Origin: Planctomycetales bacterium
GTDB taxonomy: Bacteria; Planctomycetota; Planctomycetia; Pirellulales; Thermoguttaceae
NCBI GenBank assembly: GCA_007119795.1
Contig: SKOZ01000025.1
Location: forward strand, 1 to 28,976
Length of the DNA: 28,976 nt
Direction of reading: 5' to 3'
Positions within the stretch are counted from its first letter, which is position 1; the number at the start of each line of letters is the position of its first letter. This document shows positions 7,837-16,031 of this stretch, in pieces. The notes under the pieces are model-generated. The model saw only the letters and a program-made list of their open reading frames with translations. It ran no database searches and had not been told where the DNA came from. Both the position numbers and the translations under genes were made by a program.

Positions 7837-8649
7837 CTAGCGACCGTCGGCACCCAGGCTCCGATCCCACTGGGGCAGCGGCCCGCCGTCCTCGTCCAGC
7901 ATTTCCGTGGCCCAGAGTACGGCGCGGGCCAGGGTATCGAGAAAGACCGGGTCGCCGACGGCCCGGTTGTCGTGGCCGATCGTGGTGCCGAAGACCCGCG
8001 CCTTGCCGTACTGGTGGGTCCAGTGGGTGATGTGCCGCCTCCCCGTATCTTCGCCGTAGCAGTCGGCGAGCGGGACGATGCCTGGGCTGACGTCCTCGAT
8101 GATGTACAGCTCGACGGTCGCCGGCTTCCAGGTCTCGCCGAAGTCCCGCATGATCGGGTGATCGGGGGCGAGGTTGCGAAGCTCGCGGGGGCGGTTCGAC
8201 TCGTGGCGCCGCGAGACCACGCCCGCGAATTCGTGCCACTGGTCCGAGTCGCGAAGACTGTGGAAGGTGTTGTGGATGAGGATCGCCGGAACCCCCGAGT
8301 CGCGATGGGCGTCGGCAATGCGGGCGGCCACGGAGTCGTGGTCCGGGATGTTCGTCAGACCGTGGCTGTGGATCACGATGTCGAAACCTTCGATCCAGCT
8401 CTCCTCCCGGAAGCGCGTGGGCTCGAAGTCGGCGCGGTTGCCGGCTTCGTAGTCGATGGTCACGTCGACGTGGATCCGCTCGCTAAGGCCCTCGGCGATC
8501 AGGTCCTTCTGCGTGTCGAAGTCGTGCCAGCCCCCTCCGGTGACGAAGAGGACGCGGATCGGTTCGACCGGCTCCTCGGCGCGGGCGATACCGGCCGACA
8601 CGGCGGCGGCGGCGAGGACGAAGAGCGAGAGTCCAAGGAGTTGCTTCAT
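7837..8649 (-). CDS. Secreted ThuA-like protein
   Basis: A 270-residue protein with a signal peptide (about 1-24, ending IARAEE). The body is a ThuA-like, glutamine-amidotransferase-fold domain. VLFVTGGGWHDF opens the first strand, FDIVIHSHGL and PAILIHNTFHSL follow, and DHPIMRDFGETW, GRRHITHWTHQYGKARVFGTTIGHD and the final ARAVLWATEM are the usual family landmarks. ThuA was named from a trehalose/disaccharide utilisation locus, and the fold probably acts on sugars; the exact reaction in planctomycetes is not established. The start is ATG 8649 with AGGAG 7 bases upstream. It is followed on the same strand by the exported isomerase, so the two likely serve one sugar pathway outside the cytoplasm. 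Confidence 0.88.
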   Translation of the reverse strand: MKQLLGLSLFVLAAAAVSAGIARAEEPVEPIRVLFVTGGGWHDFDTQKDLIAEGLSERIHVDVTIDYEAGNRADFEPTRFREESWIEGFDIVIHSHGLTNIPDHDSVAARIADAHRDSGVPAILIHNTFHSLRDSDQWHEFAGVVSRRHESNRPRELRNLAPDHPIMRDFGETWKPATVELYIIEDVSPGIVPLADCYGEDTGRRHITHWTHQYGKARVFGTTIGHDNRAVGDPVFLDTLARAVLWATEMLDEDGGPLPQWDRSLGADGR

Positions 8650-8760
8650 ATCCGGCTCCTGATGCGGGGTTTCGCTGTGGGAAGGACCATCCCATTCTCG
8701 CACACCCGCCGGGCATGTCAACTTTCGGCCGCATCGTCCCACCCGCCGCCATCCGGCGGT

Positions 8761-10068
8761 TCAGACCGGCCCTCCGCGGTCTTCAGCGACCCGCGAGCCG
8801 GCTGAAAGCCGTTCCAGGTCGTCGAAGAACGCGGGATAGGTCTTGGCGGTGCAGCCCGGATCGTGGATCACCACGCCGGGAACCCGCAGGCCGACCAGCG
8901 CGAGGCTCATCGCCATGCGGTGGTCGTCGTAGGTGTCGATATCAGCCCCGCGCAGTGGACCGGGTGTGACGGCAAGGCCGTCCTCGTATTCACCGATCGT
9001 GGCCCCCAGCTTGCGGAGCTCGGCAGCGAGGGCGGCGATGCGGTCGGTCTCCTTGTGGCGGACGTGGGCGACGTTGCAAATCCGCGTCGGCCCCTCGGCG
9101 AAAAGGGCCACCGCAGCCAGCGTCTGCACCGTGTCGCTGATGGCGTTCATGTCCACCTCGATGCCTCGCAGCGGCCCGCCGGCAACGGTGACGGCATTGG
9201 CACCGCAAGCCACCCGGCAGCCCATGGCACGGAGGCATTCGACGAACGCCACGTCCCCCTGGAGACTCTGCGACGAGAGGCCGGCGACGGTGACTTCGCC
9301 CCCGGTGATTGCCGCGGCGGCGAAGAAGTAGCTGGCCGCCGAGGCATCGGGCTCGATGGCATAGCGGCAGCCGCGATACCGCTGCGGAGCGATCACGAAG
9401 CGGCCCAGTTCCTCGTGAGTGACGCGGACTCCGAAGGCCTCCATCACCGCCAGCGTCATGACCACGTAGGGCTTGGAGACGAGCTCGCCCGCCACGCACA
9501 GCTCCACCGTCCCCTCGGCACACGGGGCGGCCATGAGGAGGCCGCTGAGGTATTGGCTGGAGATGCTGCCGGCCACGCGGGCACGGCCGCCCGGCAAGCC
9601 GGCGGCCTCGACGACCACCGGCGGGCAGCCGTCGCCCCGCTCGCTGCGGACCGTGCCGCCGAGTTGGGCGATGGCGTCGAGCAGGTCGCCTAGGGGTCTC
9701 TCGTGCATTCGCGGCGTGCCGCTGAGGCGGAATCGCCCCCGGCAGGCCGCCAGCGCGGCGGTAAGGAAGCGAATCGTGGTCCCGCTGTTGGCCACGAACA
9801 GTTCGGCTTCCTTACTGGGGATGCGCCCCCCGCACCCCCTGACCTCGATGGCAGCCGAAGCCGGATTGTGCGCTACGGCGACGCCGAGCTGCTTCAGCGC
9901 CGCCACCATCACCCGCGTATCCTCGCTATCGAGAGCCCCGAGGAGTGCCGAGTGGCCTTCAGCCAGCGCGGCACAAAGGAGCGCACGGTTGGTAATGCTC
10001 TTCGAGCCCGGCGGGCGGACGGAACCGCGAATGGGGCCGGTGGGGCGGATTTCCAGCGTCTCGGGCAC
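8761..10068 (-). CDS. aroA: 3-phosphoshikimate 1-carboxyvinyltransferase (EPSP synthase)
   Basis: A 435-residue cytosolic enzyme of the shikimate pathway that transfers the enolpyruvyl group of PEP to shikimate-3-phosphate. Substrate-binding motifs are all present: PGSKSITNRALL (Lys23), NSGTTIRFLTA, RMHERPLGDLL, SSQYLSGLLMAAP, ISDTVQTLAAVA, VRHKETDRIAAL and the C-terminal DTYDDHRMAMSLAL. The frame stays open upstream to an ATG at 10236, but those 56 extra residues are Pro/Arg/Ser-rich and unlike the family. GTG 10068 gives the usual length and starts just before the first strand, although its Shine-Dalgarno is weak. The gene stands alone between the ThuA-like gene and the divergent repeat protein. 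Confidence 0.95.
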   Translation of the reverse strand: MPETLEIRPTGPIRGSVRPPGSKSITNRALLCAALAEGHSALLGALDSEDTRVMVAALKQLGVAVAHNPASAAIEVRGCGGRIPSKEAELFVANSGTTIRFLTAALAACRGRFRLSGTPRMHERPLGDLLDAIAQLGGTVRSERGDGCPPVVVEAAGLPGGRARVAGSISSQYLSGLLMAAPCAEGTVELCVAGELVSKPYVVMTLAVMEAFGVRVTHEELGRFVIAPQRYRGCRYAIEPDASAASYFFAAAAITGGEVTVAGLSSQSLQGDVAFVECLRAMGCRVACGANAVTVAGGPLRGIEVDMNAISDTVQTLAAVALFAEGPTRICNVAHVRHKETDRIAALAAELRKLGATIGEYEDGLAVTPGPLRGADIDTYDDHRMAMSLALVGLRVPGVVIHDPGCTAKTYPAFFDDLERLSAGSRVAEDRGGPV

Positions 10069-10376
10069 GGCAGGTGGGATTTCCGGGGAGCCTGTGGCAG
10101 AAGGAGACGACCGATTCCGCAGTATATCGCAGCCTCCGCCGCCGGGGGAGGGGCGGGAAGACAAGGATGGCCTGCACACCGGCCTGCGGGGCCTCGGTCC
10201 GTGAAAGGGCCGGCGGGGGGAAACGCGGGGGGTCAACGATGAGCAAGGTGCGAGTTCCTGACCGATCCCGATCGCTGCGCCGTGGAGGGGAAAGCGGTTG
10301 CATTCCTCCTGAGCCTGGTTAGTCTGGAAAAGAGACGGTGGGCGAAATCAATCTGAACGGCACCTGGGTCAAAACG

Positions 10377-11177
10377 ATGCATTGGCGACGGGCGTTGCGG
10401 CTGGTTTGCGGCGGTGTGGCGGTGTTGATCGCGGCAGCCTCGGCGGGTGAGGCAGCGGCAGGCAGTGCGAGAGTCTACTGCCCATCAACCGCACTGCGGT
10501 GTGAAGTGCGGGCACCACGAGTCTACGTGGCCGCCTACTATCGGCTGCCCTACCGCTATCGGAGACCCTTGCGCGTTGGCGGCGTCGTGCTCGTCTGTGC
10601 CGCGCGCTGTCCCGAGGCGGCACTTCCGGCGGTGGAGCAGCCGCCCCTGGCACCCGAGCCCGTGCTGATTCGCAACCCCTATGCCGATTCGGAGGCAGGG
10701 GAAATCCCCGGAATCCAACCCCTGAGGATCCGCAATCCGTACGTCGACGAGGCAGACGACCCACCTGCCGAGCCCTCGCCCTCCGACGAGCCGTCTCCTA
10801 TTGACGAACCACGCTCCGACGAACCGGTTCCTACCGAGGAGCCGCCCGCAGAGGAGCTGCCCGTGGAGGAGCCGTTCGCCGAGGAGTCAGCCGCCGACGA
10901 ACCACCCGCAGACGAACCACCCGCAGACGAACCACCCGCAGAGGAGCCGCCCGCCGAAGAGCCGCCCGCCGAAGAGCCGCCCGCCGAGGAGTCAGCCGCC
11001 GACGAACCACTCGCCGAGGAGCCGCCTCCTACGGACGAAGCGCTTGGCGACGAGTCGCCTCCTGCTGAGGAGCCGCCCGCCGACGATGCGCCTCCGGCGG
11101 AGCCGTCGCCGGAAGGGCCATCTCCCCCTGACGTGCCCGCCGTGCCCGAGTCCGATCCCGTAGAGGACGCTCCGTAG
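10377..11177 (+). CDS. Secreted Pro/Glu-repeat protein
   Basis: Not a named family. 266 residues from ATG 10377; an upstream in-frame GTG at 10338 would add 13. A signal peptide (MHWRRALRLVCGGVAVLIAAASAGEAAAG) is followed by a Tyr/Arg-rich basic stretch (about 45-70) with three Cys nearby. Two copies of IRNPY follow (98-102 and 118-122). From about residue 130 to near the end the protein is an irregular repeat of E/D-E-P-P-A units, giving a highly acidic, proline-rich extended region. The layout suggests a cell-surface spacer or matrix protein. The Shine-Dalgarno is weak for both starts, so the exact N-terminus is uncertain. Confidence 0.65.
   Translation: MHWRRALRLVCGGVAVLIAAASAGEAAAGSARVYCPSTALRCEVRAPRVYVAAYYRLPYRYRRPLRVGGVVLVCAARCPEAALPAVEQPPLAPEPVLIRNPYADSEAGEIPGIQPLRIRNPYVDEADDPPAEPSPSDEPSPIDEPRSDEPVPTEEPPAEELPVEEPFAEESAADEPPADEPPADEPPAEEPPAEEPPAEEPPAEESAADEPLAEEPPPTDEALGDESPPAEEPPADDAPPAEPSPEGPSPPDVPAVPESDPVEDAP
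10764..11130 (+). repeat. Imperfect 15-bp tandem repeats encoding (D/E)EPPA
   Basis: Units of the type gacgaaccacccgca and gaggagccgcccgcc recur head to tail, with near-identical neighbours at about 10895-10990. Copy number could vary by slippage without breaking the frame. Confidence 0.85.
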
Positions 11178-11229
11178 TGCGAGCGTCGCCGGTCATCGCA
11201 GCACGGGGCGACAAGCTGCCGCGGGCGAC

Positions 11230-11550
11230 CTAAGACGTGGCCCGCCACATGGCCGGGTCGGCGGGGAAATGGGCATCGAACTTCACCCCCTTGCGAGGTT
11301 CGGTCATCCAGGGCTCGACGGCGTCGCGCCACTTGGCATAGTGGGGCGTGGCCTTGTGGGCCTCCATGCCGGCGGCGTCGCGGTAGACCTCGTAGAGGAT
11401 GAAGCGGTCGGGGTCGTCCCGCTGCTGGAGGACGTCGAACCGCAGGTTTCCCGGCTCCGCAATCGTCTCCTGGGCGTTCTCCAGCGAGGCCGTCAGGAAG
11501 TCGTCGCGGTGCTCCGGCTTGACATGGACGTGGACCAGGACGACGAACAT
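11230..11550 (-). CDS. LsrG-like antibiotic biosynthesis monooxygenase-fold protein
   Basis: A 106-residue protein with the ABM (dimeric ferredoxin-like) fold. Landmarks are GNLRFDVLQ (34-42), YEVY (53-56), AHKATPHY (64-71) and TEPRK (83-87). From memory, the Escherichia coli LsrG sequence carries nearly the same blocks (GNLRFDVLQ, YEAY, FHKTTPHY, TGPRK). LsrG acts on the phosphorylated form of the quorum signal AI-2 during its breakdown. Other ABM proteins act on quinones or haem, so the substrate here is only suggested. ATG 11550 has AAAGGAG 8 bases upstream. It lies downstream of a broken SDR and across from an Rbs/Lsr-type importer, which fits a role in catabolism of an imported compound. 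Confidence 0.85.
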   Translation of the reverse strand: MFVVLVHVHVKPEHRDDFLTASLENAQETIAEPGNLRFDVLQQRDDPDRFILYEVYRDAAGMEAHKATPHYAKWRDAVEPWMTEPRKGVKFDAHFPADPAMWRATS

Positions 11551-11803
11551 GGATTGGACTCCTTTCGCAGGGTGAGAAGGACGGGACTCTCGGGCCGGCA
11601 GGGCTCCCGTCGCCGGCAGCTCGCAACGGGCGTCTGAGCGGGGAAGCCGATCTGGGACCTTCGCGCCGCACACTCGATACGGGGGGCCTGCCCCTCGTTT
11701 CTCTAGTGGCGTCGCTCGGGCGAGAAGCGGCCGCACCCTGACGAATGCCGGCATCGCCCAGTATATGTAGCCACCGCCGCAGCCGCCACACTCTCGGCGG
11801 GCA

Positions 11804-12046
11804 CTAGGCGTGGGCATCGAGCCCGGCGTCGATGGTGAACAACTGGCCGGTGATTTCCAGCACGAGGGGGAAGACGGCCGCAGCCTCCGCACCCAGTTCG
11901 GCCGCCGTCTTCTTCAGGCAGTCCCCGTCGCGCCCGGCAATCACCACGCGCGCTCCCTCGCGCACCAGCACTTCGGCAATGCCGCGACCGATGCCGCGGC
12001 CGCCAACGGTGACGATACAGACCGGACCCCGATTCTGCGACGACAT
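11804..12046 (-). pseudogene. Short-chain dehydrogenase remnant with internal deletion
   Basis: An 80-codon open frame that reads like the two ends of an SDR joined together. Residues 9-56 match the cofactor-binding half (CIVTVGGRGIGRGIAEVLVRE, then ARVVIAGRD). From about residue 63 it jumps to the usual C-terminal ending (EITGQLFTIDAGL). About 160-180 residues normally between them are absent, including the catalytic Ser and Tyr-x-x-x-Lys. The cofactor motif is also damaged: the first Gly of T-G-x-x-x-G-I-G is Val. The join, near 11860-11870, stays in frame. It probably once belonged with the LsrG-like gene downstream. A function as a tiny protein cannot be excluded, but dehydrogenase activity can. 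Confidence 0.75.
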
Positions 12047-12532
12047 GTTGATTTCTCGTCAGGGGGCTGCGGTGATGGGGTCCTCGATCGTTGTGGGCGA
12101 GTGGCCCTCCGGCCATGGGCGGATCACGCTCGCCCGGATCGTCCGCCGCGGGAGCTGGGGCACCTTCGGGGCACCGCTGAGGCTCCGATTGGACCTCCCG
12201 ACCCGGGAGACGGGGACCTTCCCTCGGTATCACCCACCAAATACCCCTCTGGAGACGCATTCCTGATCGGCAAGCCGCACCGCCTGCCGACACGAGTGTC
12301 GAACGAGGCGCGTACCGCGGGGTGGTGGCATGGGGGTGTTGCACCGCAGATAATGGAAGCGGCTGGCGCGGGAGGGGACGCTCGGCAGGACCTTGCGATC
12401 CGGCGCCTCGAGAGCGCGGTCACGGTGGGGCTGTCTCCCGACTCGGGAATCCTTTGCCATGATGATGAAAACGCCGGACTGGAGAGCTGCCCGGTCCCCC
12501 GTATTGAGCCCGAGTCCCGCCGAGAGCTGAGC
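12047..12532. other. 486-bp gap between the SDR remnant and the ABC importer
   Basis: The plus-strand frame of the ATPase is open through this stretch, but the translation has no ABC features and is Pro/Arg-rich, so I take it as non-coding. It should hold the divergent promoters. I found no convincing -35/-10 pair and no operator-like palindrome. Confidence 0.5.
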
Positions 12533-14044
12533 GTGCCAGACCATTTGCCGGAAACCGAGGCGCCCCTCCTCGAGGCGCGGCACGTGGGCAAGGCCTTCGC
12601 CGGCGTTCAGGCCCTCGCCGACGTCTCCCTGACGCTCCAGGCCGGCCAGGTCCACGCCCTGATGGGCGAGAATGGGGCGGGCAAGTCCACGCTGATGAGG
12701 ATCCTCGCCGGGTTGCACCCGCCCGACGCGGGGGAGATTCTCCTGAGCGGGCGCCGCGTCGCCGTCCGCTCGCCGCATGAAGCGATGCGCCTGGGCATCG
12801 CCATGATCCACCAGGAGCTGATGCCGATCCCCGACCTCACCGTGGCCGAGAACGTCCTGCTGGGCCACGAGCCGACCCTCCCGCTGCTCGGTTGGATCAA
12901 CCGCCGCGCGCTGCGGGAGGAGGCGCGCCGCCTGCTGGGCCTGCTGGGAGCCGAGCTGCCCGTCCACCGTCGGATGCGGGGGCTGAGCGTGGCGCAGATG
13001 CAGACCGTGGAGATCGCCAAGGCCCTGGCCTGCGACGCCCGGATCGTCATCATGGACGAACCGACCGCGGCCATTTCCGACCGCGAGGTCGAAGCCCTCT
13101 TCCGCGTGATTGCCGCGCTCAAGGAGCGAGGTGTTGCCATCGTCTACATCACGCACCGGATGGGCGAGGTGTTCCGCATCGCCCAGACAGTGACCGTCCT
13201 GAGGGACGGCAGGCACGTGGGAACCTATCCGGTAGGCGAGCTCGACGAACGGCGGCTGATCGCCCTGATGGTGGGCCGCGAGCTGAATGCGGTCTTTCCG
13301 GCTCCTGCGGCGAGCCGGGGCAGCGTGGCGCTCTCGGCCCAGGGCCTGGGGCGAGCCGGGGCCTTCCGCGACGTCTCCTTCGAGGTCCGGCAGGGCGAGG
13401 TCCTGGGGCTGGCGGGCTTGATGGGGGCCGGACGGACGGAACTGGTCCATTCCCTCTTCGGCCTGATGCCCGCCGACACGGGAACGATCCACATCCACGG
13501 GAAGCCGGCGCGCATCCGCTGCCCGGCCGACGCCATCCGCCACGGCATCGGCCTGGTCACCGAGGACCGCAGCGAATACGGACTGGTGCCCGCGATGAAC
13601 GTGCGGCAGAATATTACTTTATCCACCCTCCGCGCCTGTTCGCTGGGGCCGCTGATTCGCCGTTTGCGAGAGGCCCGGTTGGCCGACGCGAGCATCCGCG
13701 GTCTTGCCATCCGCACGTCCGGGTCGGGACAGGTGGTGAGTCAGCTAAGCGGCGGCAACCAGCAGAAGGTGGTCATTGCGCGGACCCTGCTGTCCGGGCC
13801 GCAGATCGTCATTCTGGACGAACCGACGCGGGGGATCGACGTGGGTGCCAAGATCGAGGTGTACGGGATCATCGCGCGGCTCGCTCGGGAAGGAAAGGCC
13901 GTGATCCTGATCTCGTCGGACCTGCCCGAAGTGCTGTCGATGAGCGACCGTGTGCTGGTCATGCGCGAGGGTAAACTCGCCGCCGAGCTCGATCCCGCCC
14001 GCACGTCCCAGGAAGAGGTGCTCGAACATGCCATGCCCGCCTGA
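12533..14044 (+). CDS. Sugar ABC transporter ATP-binding protein, double NBD (RbsA/LsrA type)
   Basis: A 503-residue cytoplasmic ATPase with two fused nucleotide-binding domains, the standard RbsA/MglA/LsrA length. NBD1 has Walker A GENGAGKST, a degenerate signature LSVAQMQTVEIAKAL and Walker B IVIMDEPTAAIS. NBD2 has the degenerate P-loop GLAGLMGAGRTEL typical of this family, then LSGGNQQKVVIARTL and IVILDEPTRGIDVGAK. It powers uptake by the permease and binding protein encoded next. GTG 12533 was chosen because the homology begins within 15 residues and GAGAG stands 6 bases upstream. The end overlaps the permease start by 17 bases, so the three genes form one operon. The substrate cannot be read from the ATPase. 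Confidence 0.93.
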   Translation: MPDHLPETEAPLLEARHVGKAFAGVQALADVSLTLQAGQVHALMGENGAGKSTLMRILAGLHPPDAGEILLSGRRVAVRSPHEAMRLGIAMIHQELMPIPDLTVAENVLLGHEPTLPLLGWINRRALREEARRLLGLLGAELPVHRRMRGLSVAQMQTVEIAKALACDARIVIMDEPTAAISDREVEALFRVIAALKERGVAIVYITHRMGEVFRIAQTVTVLRDGRHVGTYPVGELDERRLIALMVGRELNAVFPAPAASRGSVALSAQGLGRAGAFRDVSFEVRQGEVLGLAGLMGAGRTELVHSLFGLMPADTGTIHIHGKPARIRCPADAIRHGIGLVTEDRSEYGLVPAMNVRQNITLSTLRACSLGPLIRRLREARLADASIRGLAIRTSGSGQVVSQLSGGNQQKVVIARTLLSGPQIVILDEPTRGIDVGAKIEVYGIIARLAREGKAVILISSDLPEVLSMSDRVLVMREGKLAAELDPARTSQEEVLEHAMPA

Positions 14045-15002
14045 TGCCCGCCCGGCTCGCCCGTCCCCACTGCTGGAGGTCCTCAGGCCGTACCTCCAGA
14101 GTCTCGGCATCGTGATGGCGCTGGTCGTGATCGGCGTCTACCTTTCCATCATGACACCGACCTTCCTCACCACGAGCAACCTCATCAACGTGGCCCGGCA
14201 GATCTCGATCAACGGCATCCTGGCGGTAGGGGTTACCTTCGTCTTGCTCACCGGGGGGGTCGATCTGTCGCTCGGTTCGGTGGTAGCGCTCACCGGTGTG
14301 GTGGCTGCCAGTTTCGCCCACCCCGATGGCTATCCGGTTGTGGTACCCATCCTTCTGGGCATCCTCGCCGGTGCCGCCTGCGGGGCCACCAACGGAGTTT
14401 TTGTGGCCTGGGGGAGGGTGGCCCCCTTCATTGCCACCCTGGGGATGATGACCGTGGCTCGCGGGCTGGCCCTCTTGTTCAGCGGCGGGAGGCCGGTCTC
14501 CAACATGGGGCCCGCCATGACGCGGATCGGTGGTGAGGTCGCGGACATCCCCATTCCCGTCCTGATCCTCGGCGGCGTGGCGGCCGCCTCGTGGCTCTTT
14601 CTCACCCAGACGCGGCTGGGCCGCTACGTGTACGCCGTGGGCGGCAACGAGAACGCCGCCCGCGCCGCGGGCATCTCGGTCGGCCGCGTGAAAATGTTCG
14701 CCTACACGCTCTGCGGCGCCATGGCGGGCCTGGCGGGCATTGTCCTCGCCGCCCGCATCACCACCGGCCAGCCCAACGCGGGTGTTGCTTACGAGCTGGA
14801 CGCCATCGCGGCCGTCGTGATCGGCGGCACGAGCCTCTCGGGCGGTATCGGTGGCGTGGGCGGTACGCTGCTGGGCGCCCTGCTCATGGGTGTGATCAAC
14901 AACGGCCTCGATCTGATGAACGTCTCCTCGTATTACCAGCAGATCGTCAAGGGGTGCATCATCGTGGGTGCCGTCTGGCTCGATCGAAGAAACAAGCCGT
15001 AA
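14028..15002 (+). CDS. Sugar ABC transporter permease (RbsC/LsrC type)
   Basis: A 324-residue inner-membrane permease of the branched-chain/ribose family (BPD_transp_2) with about eight to ten hydrophobic segments. Family landmarks are INGILAVGVTFVLLTGGVDLSLGSVVAL, GRVAPFIATLGMMTVARGLALL, YAVGGNENAARAAGI and IGGTSLSGGIGGVGGTLLGALLMGVINNGLDL (read in parts along the chain). Only one permease gene is present, as in rbs; the E. coli lsr locus has two (lsrC and lsrD). The start at ATG 14028 lies inside the end of the ATPase gene, behind AGGAAGAGG, which implies translational coupling. Confidence 0.94.
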   Translation: MPCPPDARPARPSPLLEVLRPYLQSLGIVMALVVIGVYLSIMTPTFLTTSNLINVARQISINGILAVGVTFVLLTGGVDLSLGSVVALTGVVAASFAHPDGYPVVVPILLGILAGAACGATNGVFVAWGRVAPFIATLGMMTVARGLALLFSGGRPVSNMGPAMTRIGGEVADIPIPVLILGGVAAASWLFLTQTRLGRYVYAVGGNENAARAAGISVGRVKMFAYTLCGAMAGLAGIVLAARITTGQPNAGVAYELDAIAAVVIGGTSLSGGIGGVGGTLLGALLMGVINNGLDLMNVSSYYQQIVKGCIIVGAVWLDRRNKP

Positions 15003-15012
15003 GGAACAGGAC

Positions 15013-15948
15013 ATGAAGCGGATCGGTGCATTTCTCTCCCTGGCAGCCGTCCTCGTCTGCGGCTGCGGCGACGCCCATCGGGACCCTGGCGACTCCCGGC
15101 CGGTCATCGGCGTCTCGCTGCTGAACCTCTCCTCGGAGTTCATCGTCATGATCGACCGGGCGATGCGCGAGCGGGCCGAGGAGCTGGACGTAACGCTGCT
15201 CGTCTACGACGCCCAGCGGAGCGCGGAACGGCAGATCCAGCAGACCGAGACCTTCGTCGCGCAGAGGGTCGACGCCATCCTCCTCAATCCCTGCGAGGTG
15301 GAGGCGAGCTCGCCCGCCGTGGACAAGGCGCTGGCGGCGGGCATCCCCATCGTGAACGTCAATTCCGAAACCCGCTCGACGCCCACGGCGTTCGTCGGGT
15401 CCCGCGACGAGGAGTCCGGGGAACTGGCGATGGAGTACATCGCCCAGCGGCTGGGCGGAAAGGGCGGGGTGGTCATGATGCAGGGCTACATGGGCCAGGC
15501 AGCCCAGATCCGCCGCGCCGCCGGCGCCCGCGAGGTGCTCGCCCGATACCCCGGACTGCGCCTCCTGGCAGAGCAGACCGCCGAGTGGGATCGCGCCCAG
15601 GCCATGACGCTCATGGAGAACTGGATCCAGTCGCACGGCAGGAACATCGAGGCCGTCTTCGCGCAGAACGACGAGATGGCCATGGGTGCGCTGCTGGCGA
15701 TCGAACGCGCGGGGCTCAAGGACGAGATCGTCGTCGTCGGCGTGGACGCCATCGCCGACGCCTTGCAGGCCGTCCGGGACGGACGGCTGGATGCCACGGT
15801 GTTTCAGGACGCCGTTGGCCAGGGCCGCACCGCCGTCGAGACGGCGGTGCGCATCCTCAACGACGAACCCTTCGAGAGCGAGGTCTTCATCCCCTTTCAG
15901 TTGGTGACCCGGGAGAACGTCGACGAGGTCACGGCAGGCGGCCTCTGA
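15013..15948 (+). CDS. Sugar ABC transporter substrate-binding lipoprotein (RbsB type)
   Basis: A 311-residue type-1 periplasmic binding protein (Peripla_BP_4). A short hydrophobic leader ends in a Cys-rich lipobox-like stretch (AAVLVCGCGD), so it is probably a lipoprotein. The body has the usual order: VIGVSLLNLSSEF, DAILLNPCEVEA, GIPIVNVNSE, then AVFAQNDEMAMGALLAIERAG and VVGVDAIADALQAVRDGRLDATVFQD. The NDEMA and GVD-A segments line the sugar pocket in RbsB homologues. It is the last gene of the ATPase-permease-binding protein operon, 10 bases after the permease, with AAGGA upstream of ATG 15013. The ligand could be a pentose, a polyol or an AI-2-like furanose. Confidence 0.92.
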   Translation: MKRIGAFLSLAAVLVCGCGDAHRDPGDSRPVIGVSLLNLSSEFIVMIDRAMRERAEELDVTLLVYDAQRSAERQIQQTETFVAQRVDAILLNPCEVEASSPAVDKALAAGIPIVNVNSETRSTPTAFVGSRDEESGELAMEYIAQRLGGKGGVVMMQGYMGQAAQIRRAAGAREVLARYPGLRLLAEQTAEWDRAQAMTLMENWIQSHGRNIEAVFAQNDEMAMGALLAIERAGLKDEIVVVGVDAIADALQAVRDGRLDATVFQDAVGQGRTAVETAVRILNDEPFESEVFIPFQLVTRENVDEVTAGGL

Positions 15949-16031
15949 TCGAAATGCCGGCCGTGCCCGCCGGCCGAATGCCGATCCGGAGGGGAAGACC
16001 ACCCGAGGACGCCTGCGGCGCTGCGTCCCCC

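Noticed and set aside
10069..10236. 56-residue N-terminal extension of AroA from ATG 10236
   Set aside because: Low-complexity Pro/Arg/Ser sequence unlike any EPSP synthase; GTG 10068 gives normal length.
10679..11791. 370-codon minus-strand frame rich in Gly/Ser repeats
   Set aside because: The repeats are the reverse reading of the (D/E)EPPA tract; no start signal or family features.
12326..12343. Sigma54-like TGGCA...TTGCA upstream of the ABC importer
   Set aside because: The GG and GC elements are 12 bases apart rather than the required 10, and no activator gene is nearby.
11810..12532. N-terminal extension of the ABC ATPase of about 240 residues
   Set aside because: Translation is Pro/Arg-rich, overlaps the SDR remnant, and the remaining 503 residues are already full family length.
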